Shown here one piece after another: positions 34,736 through 37,264 of a stretch of 37,264 bases of DNA. The stretch's first letter is position 1; each line of letters begins with the position of its first letter. The position numbers and the translations under genes were made by a program. Source of the DNA: an uncultured Rhizobiaceae group bacterium (GTDB lineage Bacteria > Pseudomonadota > Alphaproteobacteria > Rhizobiales > Rhizobiaceae); contig CAJQPW010000431.1 in NCBI GenBank assembly GCA_905480295.1, forward strand, positions 1-37,264. Direction: 5' to 3'. The notes beneath the pieces were generated by a model. It worked only from the letters and a program-made list of their open reading frames with translations. It ran no database searches and had not been told where the DNA came from.

Positions 34736-35215
34736 ATGCAAATGATGCTGACCTTTACCGGAATGAAGAGCACAGACGCTGAAAAGCTCTGGAACGGGGG
34801 CCAGGACTCCCACGGCAACCCCGCCGAAAAGGCCATTTCGGATGGCAAAGGCAATCCCTGTCGCCACTGTCTTGAAATGATCAAGGAAGGGGAAGCCTTC
34901 CTGATCGTTTCACACCGACCATTTGCTGCAAAACATGCCTATGCCGAACAGGGGCCGATTTTTGTTCACGCAGAACCCTGCATTGCCTATGACGATTTCA
35001 ACCATGAACTGCCGTCTGTTTTGCAGGACAGTCCTCACTATCTGGTGCGTGGTTACAGTGGCGACGAACGCATTGTTTATGGAACCGGTGGTGTGGTCGA
35101 TCAACAGGCCATCATTGATCGGGCCAAATCCTTGTTTGAAAATCCATCCATCGCATTCATCGACATTCGATCAGCCCAGAACAATTGCTGGCAGGCCCGA
35201 ATTCAAAGAGGTTAG
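34736..35215 (+). CDS. DUF1203 family protein
   Basis: A 159-residue cytoplasmic protein of the DUF1203 family, of unknown function. The family features seen are NPCRHCLEMIKEGEAFLIVSHRPF (about residues 41-64), YAEQGPIFVHAEPC (about 69-82) and YLVRGYSGDERIVYGTG. The paired cysteines of CRHC together with the later cysteine and histidine might bind a metal, which is inference. It is divergent from the glycosylase gene (about 95 bases between starts) and precedes the depolymerase-like gene. Confidence 0.83.
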   Translation: MQMMLTFTGMKSTDAEKLWNGGQDSHGNPAEKAISDGKGNPCRHCLEMIKEGEAFLIVSHRPFAAKHAYAEQGPIFVHAEPCIAYDDFNHELPSVLQDSPHYLVRGYSGDERIVYGTGGVVDQQAIIDRAKSLFENPSIAFIDIRSAQNNCWQARIQRG

Positions 35216-35280
35216 AAAACGGCCATCGCATGAAACGAATTTGATTGGCTGTGAACGACAGGATTTGGCATATTCTGCTG

Positions 35281-36069
35281 ATGCGCGCCTTGTTGATTTT
35301 ATTCCTGTTATTCGCTTCGCATCTGTCCGTCGGTGCAACAGATCTTAAGCCCTGTGAATTGGTGGTTCCCTGTGCGGTTGGTGATCGCTCCTTTCATGCG
35401 CGGCTGCCTGACAATTGGGACGGGAAAACGCCCTTGCCGGTCCTGCTGCATTTTCACGGCTGGGGCCGACAGGGCCCTTTGATCATGAAACATTCGCGGA
35501 TCGCCGGGGCGACGAGAAAACTGGGGGTGCTGCTGCTCGCCCCCAATGGCCTTGGCCGAACCTGGAATTTCTGGAATGCCGACACCAGTGACGTGTCCTT
35601 TGCCCTTTCAGTCATTGAAGAGGCCGCAAGACGATGGCCGATCGACCGGTCAAAGATTTTTGTATCCGGCTATTCCTATGGCAGCGCCATGGCCTGGCGA
35701 TTCGCCTGTTCACAGGGTCAGAGTATCAACACGCTGTTGGCGGTGTCGGGATCAATTCCCGATCAAACGGAAGACTGTTCCAGCCCGGTGAACATTCGCC
35801 ATGTCCACGGCACGCGCGATAACGTTATGGACTATCCTTTCGGGCCCAGTGGTAAGGTCGAAAGCGCTATTCGCTTATGGCGCGCGCGCAATGGGTGCGA
35901 TGTCCAACCGGACAGTCAGGAACGGTGGCAGGCCGTAAAAATTCTGTCCTTTCACCGCCATCGCTGGGAAACCTGCGCCTCCGGCAAATCAATCGTTTTG
36001 GATGTCCACAAGCGTGGCCATTTTATCCCCCGCTACTGGATAGAAAGACAATTGAAAGAATTATTGTAA
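35281..36069 (+). CDS. Secreted alpha/beta hydrolase, polyhydroxybutyrate depolymerase-like
   Basis: A 262-residue exported hydrolase of the LpqC / PHB depolymerase-feruloyl esterase group. The signal peptide is MRALLILFLLFASHLSVGA with cleavage expected just before TDLKP. The serine nucleophile is in VSGYSYGSAM (near residue 130), the oxyanion region in LLHFHGWGRQG, an acid residue likely in HGTRDNVMDY, and the histidine in HKRGHFIP near the end. Substrate is not certain: an ester such as a polyhydroxyalkanoate oligomer or a phenolic ester. Starts at TTG 35245 or GTG 35251 are in frame, but the ATG at 35281 gives the cleanest signal peptide. Confidence 0.85.
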   Translation: MRALLILFLLFASHLSVGATDLKPCELVVPCAVGDRSFHARLPDNWDGKTPLPVLLHFHGWGRQGPLIMKHSRIAGATRKLGVLLLAPNGLGRTWNFWNADTSDVSFALSVIEEAARRWPIDRSKIFVSGYSYGSAMAWRFACSQGQSINTLLAVSGSIPDQTEDCSSPVNIRHVHGTRDNVMDYPFGPSGKVESAIRLWRARNGCDVQPDSQERWQAVKILSFHRHRWETCASGKSIVLDVHKRGHFIPRYWIERQLKELL

Positions 36070-36103
36070 CGCCCAATGCCCAATTCGGTCGCTGCATAAC
36101 ATC

Positions 36104-36132
36104 TTGTCAACATACGATTCTGCGCGCATAAT
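36104..36132 (+). promoter_or_regulatory. Near-consensus sigma-70 promoter of the small unit
   Basis: TTGTCA (36104-36109) and CATAAT (36127-36132) are separated by exactly 17 bases; each hexamer matches five of six consensus positions. Transcription should start near 36139. It begins 34 bases after the depolymerase-like stop. This is the strongest promoter-like pair I found in the window. Confidence 0.75.
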
Positions 36133-36153
36133 TTGATTCGTGTTCAACGCAAT

Positions 36154-36168
36154 GAAAGGAGGTGATCC
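36154..36168 (+). promoter_or_regulatory. Exceptionally long Shine-Dalgarno sequence
   Basis: GAAAGGAGGTGATCC is a 15-base perfect complement to the expected 3' end of alphaproteobacterial 16S rRNA (GGATCACCTCCTTTC), against four to six bases in most genes. The ATG at 36170 follows with ideal spacing. Such extended pairing would bind 30S subunits unusually tightly. Confidence 0.8.
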
Positions 36169-36169
36169 A

Positions 36170-36241
36170 ATGTCGAGTAGTTTCACTAGTTCGAATGGGT
36201 CTTTGTTTAATGGTGTAATCGGGGAGCAGTCTCGCCGGTAA
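36170..36241 (+). CDS. Putative 23-residue small protein or leader peptide
   Basis: Reads MSSSFTSSNGSLFNGV followed by IGEQSRR and TAA. Serine is strikingly common (7 of 23). It has its own promoter, an extreme ribosome-binding site and its own terminator, and no gene follows on the same strand for 460 bases, so it is not an ordinary attenuator. An in-frame ATG at 36152 would extend it to 29 residues (MKGGDP added), but that start would lie upstream of the ribosome site. There is no signal peptide or membrane segment. I do not recognise a family. It may be a real micro-protein, or the translated part of a regulatory RNA. Confidence 0.6.
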   Translation: MSSSFTSSNGSLFNGVIGEQSRR

Positions 36242-36319
36242 GCCGTCAAACCGGACTGTTGGTATCAAGCGTTGACGATTCGTCAGGCTGATGGACCCTC
36301 CGGACAAAGAAATTGCGAT

Positions 36320-36355
36320 GGGCCACTTCACACCGTGGAGTGGCCCTTTCTTTTT
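36320..36355 (+). terminator. Intrinsic terminator of the small unit
   Basis: GGGCCACT (36320-36327) pairs perfectly with AGTGGCCC (36339-36346); inside it CAC/GTG extends the stem. The run TTTCTTTTT follows at once. It ends the transcript that starts near 36139, giving an RNA of about 215 nt. On the other strand it would also lie just after the DUF1674 stop, but with no T-run there. Confidence 0.9.
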
Positions 36356-36392
36356 GGCCTTTTCACTGATTCAGCGGCGATAAATTAAGAGT

Positions 36393-36584
36393 CTAAAAGT
36401 CAGAAATAATGCCCTTGTTTTCCCAGTCCCCGTATCGGGTAGGATCCGGGCCCTTCCGGCCACTCAACTCTTTTTCCTTCGGCGCCTCCAACTCTGCCTT
36501 GTCTTTCTCGGCACGACGGTCGGCCGCTTCCTGCAATGCCCGTTTGGCGATAGCGGGGTCAGGCTTGCGGGGACGGGATTTCAT
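36393..36584 (-). CDS. DUF1674 protein, SdhAF4-like succinate dehydrogenase assembly factor
   Basis: A 63-residue protein that, by homology with SDHAF4/SdhE-type factors, would help flavinylation and assembly of the succinate dehydrogenase flavoprotein subunit. The C-terminal GPDPTRYGDWENKGIISDF is the family signature; the N-terminal part is a charged helix (IAKRALQEAADRRAEKDKAE). The ATG at 36584 has TTGGAG with six-base spacing; an upstream in-frame start (36677) would add 31 residues unlike the family. It diverges from htpX with about 120 bases between starts. Confidence 0.88.
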   Translation of the reverse strand: MKSRPRKPDPAIAKRALQEAADRRAEKDKAELEAPKEKELSGRKGPDPTRYGDWENKGIISDF

Positions 36585-36704
36585 GGCATGCTCCAAAAAC
36601 TGATCACCGGTTGACTCAACCCGGTTGGAAGCCCATCTGACACCAGAAGCCACAAGAAATCCATCTCGGCTTGCCACTTTCGCCCATACAGAGAGACCAA
36701 TTAT

Positions 36705-37264
36705 TTGAACCTTGTCAAAACCACTTTTCTGCTGACCGCAATGACCATGCTCTTTATGCTGGTCGGGTTTCTGCTGGCGGGCCAGACTGGGATGTTTTTC
36801 GCTTTCCTTCTGGCGGCGGCAATGAATGTTTTTTCATGGTGGAACTCCGTCAATATGGTGCTTCGCATGCACAATGCCCGGCAGGTCGACCATGCGTCAG
36901 AACCGGAATTGGTGGCAATGGTGCAGGAACTGGCTGACAATGCCAGCCTTCCAATGCCAAGGGTTTTTATCTTGGACACCGACCAACCCAATGCCTTTGC
37001 CACGGGTCGCAGTCCGGACCATGCCGCCGTCGCTGCCAGCACCGGACTGCTGCGGCGTCTGTCGCAACAGGAAATCGCTGCCGTAATGGCGCATGAACTC
37101 GCTCACATCAAGAACCGCGACACGCTGACCATGACCATCACAGCAACGCTGGCGGGTGCGATTGGAATGCTGGCCAATTTCGCTTTTTTCTTTCGCGGTG
37201 GCCGCAACAACGCATTTGGATTTATCGGCGTTCTGGCGACGATGATTCTTGCTCCAATGGCTGC
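36705..37264 (+). CDS. htpX: Membrane zinc metalloprotease HtpX (3' end outside window)
   Basis: An inner-membrane protease that degrades misfolded membrane proteins. About 186 codons are present. Seen: the opening [20 protein letters not shown] with two hydrophobic segments, [21 protein letters not shown], and the zinc motif [12 protein letters not shown] (HELAH, near residue 130). I place the start at the TTG 36705, with the purine stretch GAGAGA ten bases upstream, because it gives MNLVKT as in relatives; no in-frame ATG lies closer than codon 13, within the first membrane helix. The frame is open at the window end. Confidence 0.94.
   Translation, partial: MNLVKTTFLLTAMTMLFMLVGFLLAGQTGMFFAFLLAAAMNVFSWWNSVNMVLRMHNARQVDHASEPELVAMVQELADNASLPMPRVFILDTDQPNAFATGRSPDHAAVAASTGLLRRLSQQEIAAVMAHELAHIKNRDTLTMTITATLAGAIGMLANFAFFFRGGRNNAFGFIGVLATMILAPMA

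Noticed and set aside
36152..36241. 29-residue version of the small peptide from the ATG at 36152
   Set aside because: That start precedes the Shine-Dalgarno sequence, which would then be part of the coding region; the ATG at 36170 is correctly spaced.

Overview
This window is chromosomal DNA of an alphaproteobacterium, most likely of the order Hyphomicrobiales (Rhizobiales) and perhaps a marine lineage. The clues are gene families and gene order: ffh with chorismate mutase and rpsP; dapF-mtaB-ftsY; the ccmABCDG cluster beside acnA and a DUF1223 gene; an IalB family protein; several class III adenylate cyclases; and a DUF1674 gene divergent from htpX. The order-level call is inference from synteny and protein character. 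No rRNA, tRNA, insertion sequence, prophage or CRISPR array was seen. Nearly all of the window is core metabolism or housekeeping, and the novelty lies in the intergenic regions.

Layout. 1-7.3 kb: the 3' part of acs, a PAP2 phosphatase and argG on the plus strand, then a minus-strand run of ialB, rlmN and a small membrane protein, plus a TrmH-type methyltransferase. 7.4-13.8 kb: an accessory-looking stretch with a quinone oxidoreductase, two convergent adenylate cyclases of different architecture, a DUF1232 protein, an HSD10-like dehydrogenase and an uncharacterised membrane protein. 13.9-18.4 kb: a minus-strand translation and secretion block, ffh-GNAT-chorismate mutase-rpsP-(terminator)-rimM-thpR, followed by phhB. 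A candidate small RNA with its own promoter and terminator lies upstream of ffh. 19.0-24.5 kb: a Tat-exported metallo-beta-lactamase-fold enzyme, a GNAT, dapF, mtaB and ftsY, the last with a long Ala/Glu repeat domain. 24.5-26.0 kb: creatinase behind an elaborate leader. 26.0-29.6 kb: cytochrome c maturation genes ccmA, B, C, D and G, convergent with ispZ. 29.7-37.3 kb: acnA, DUF1223, a YcaQ/AlkX-type glycosylase, DUF1203, a secreted depolymerase-like hydrolase, an isolated tiny transcription unit, an sdhAF4-like DUF1674 gene and the start of htpX.

How the genes work together. Ffh and FtsY are the protein partners of the signal recognition particle pathway. CcmABCD and CcmG export and handle haem and reduce apocytochrome c; acnA (citric acid cycle) and the DUF1674 protein (succinate dehydrogenase flavinylation) also serve respiration. 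RlmN, TrmH, MtaB, RimM and bS16 serve RNA modification and ribosome assembly.

Three non-coding or micro-coding elements deserve attention. (1) The creatinase leader at 24.56-24.74 kb has a 29-codon reading frame with a perfect Shine-Dalgarno sequence. Its stop codon lies in the loop of one of two mutually exclusive GC-rich hairpins just before the creatinase start. (2) A self-contained unit at 36.10-36.36 kb has a near-consensus promoter, a 15-base perfect complement to the expected 16S rRNA 3' tail, a 23-codon frame and a strong terminator. (3) A candidate RNA of about 100 nt lies upstream of ffh.
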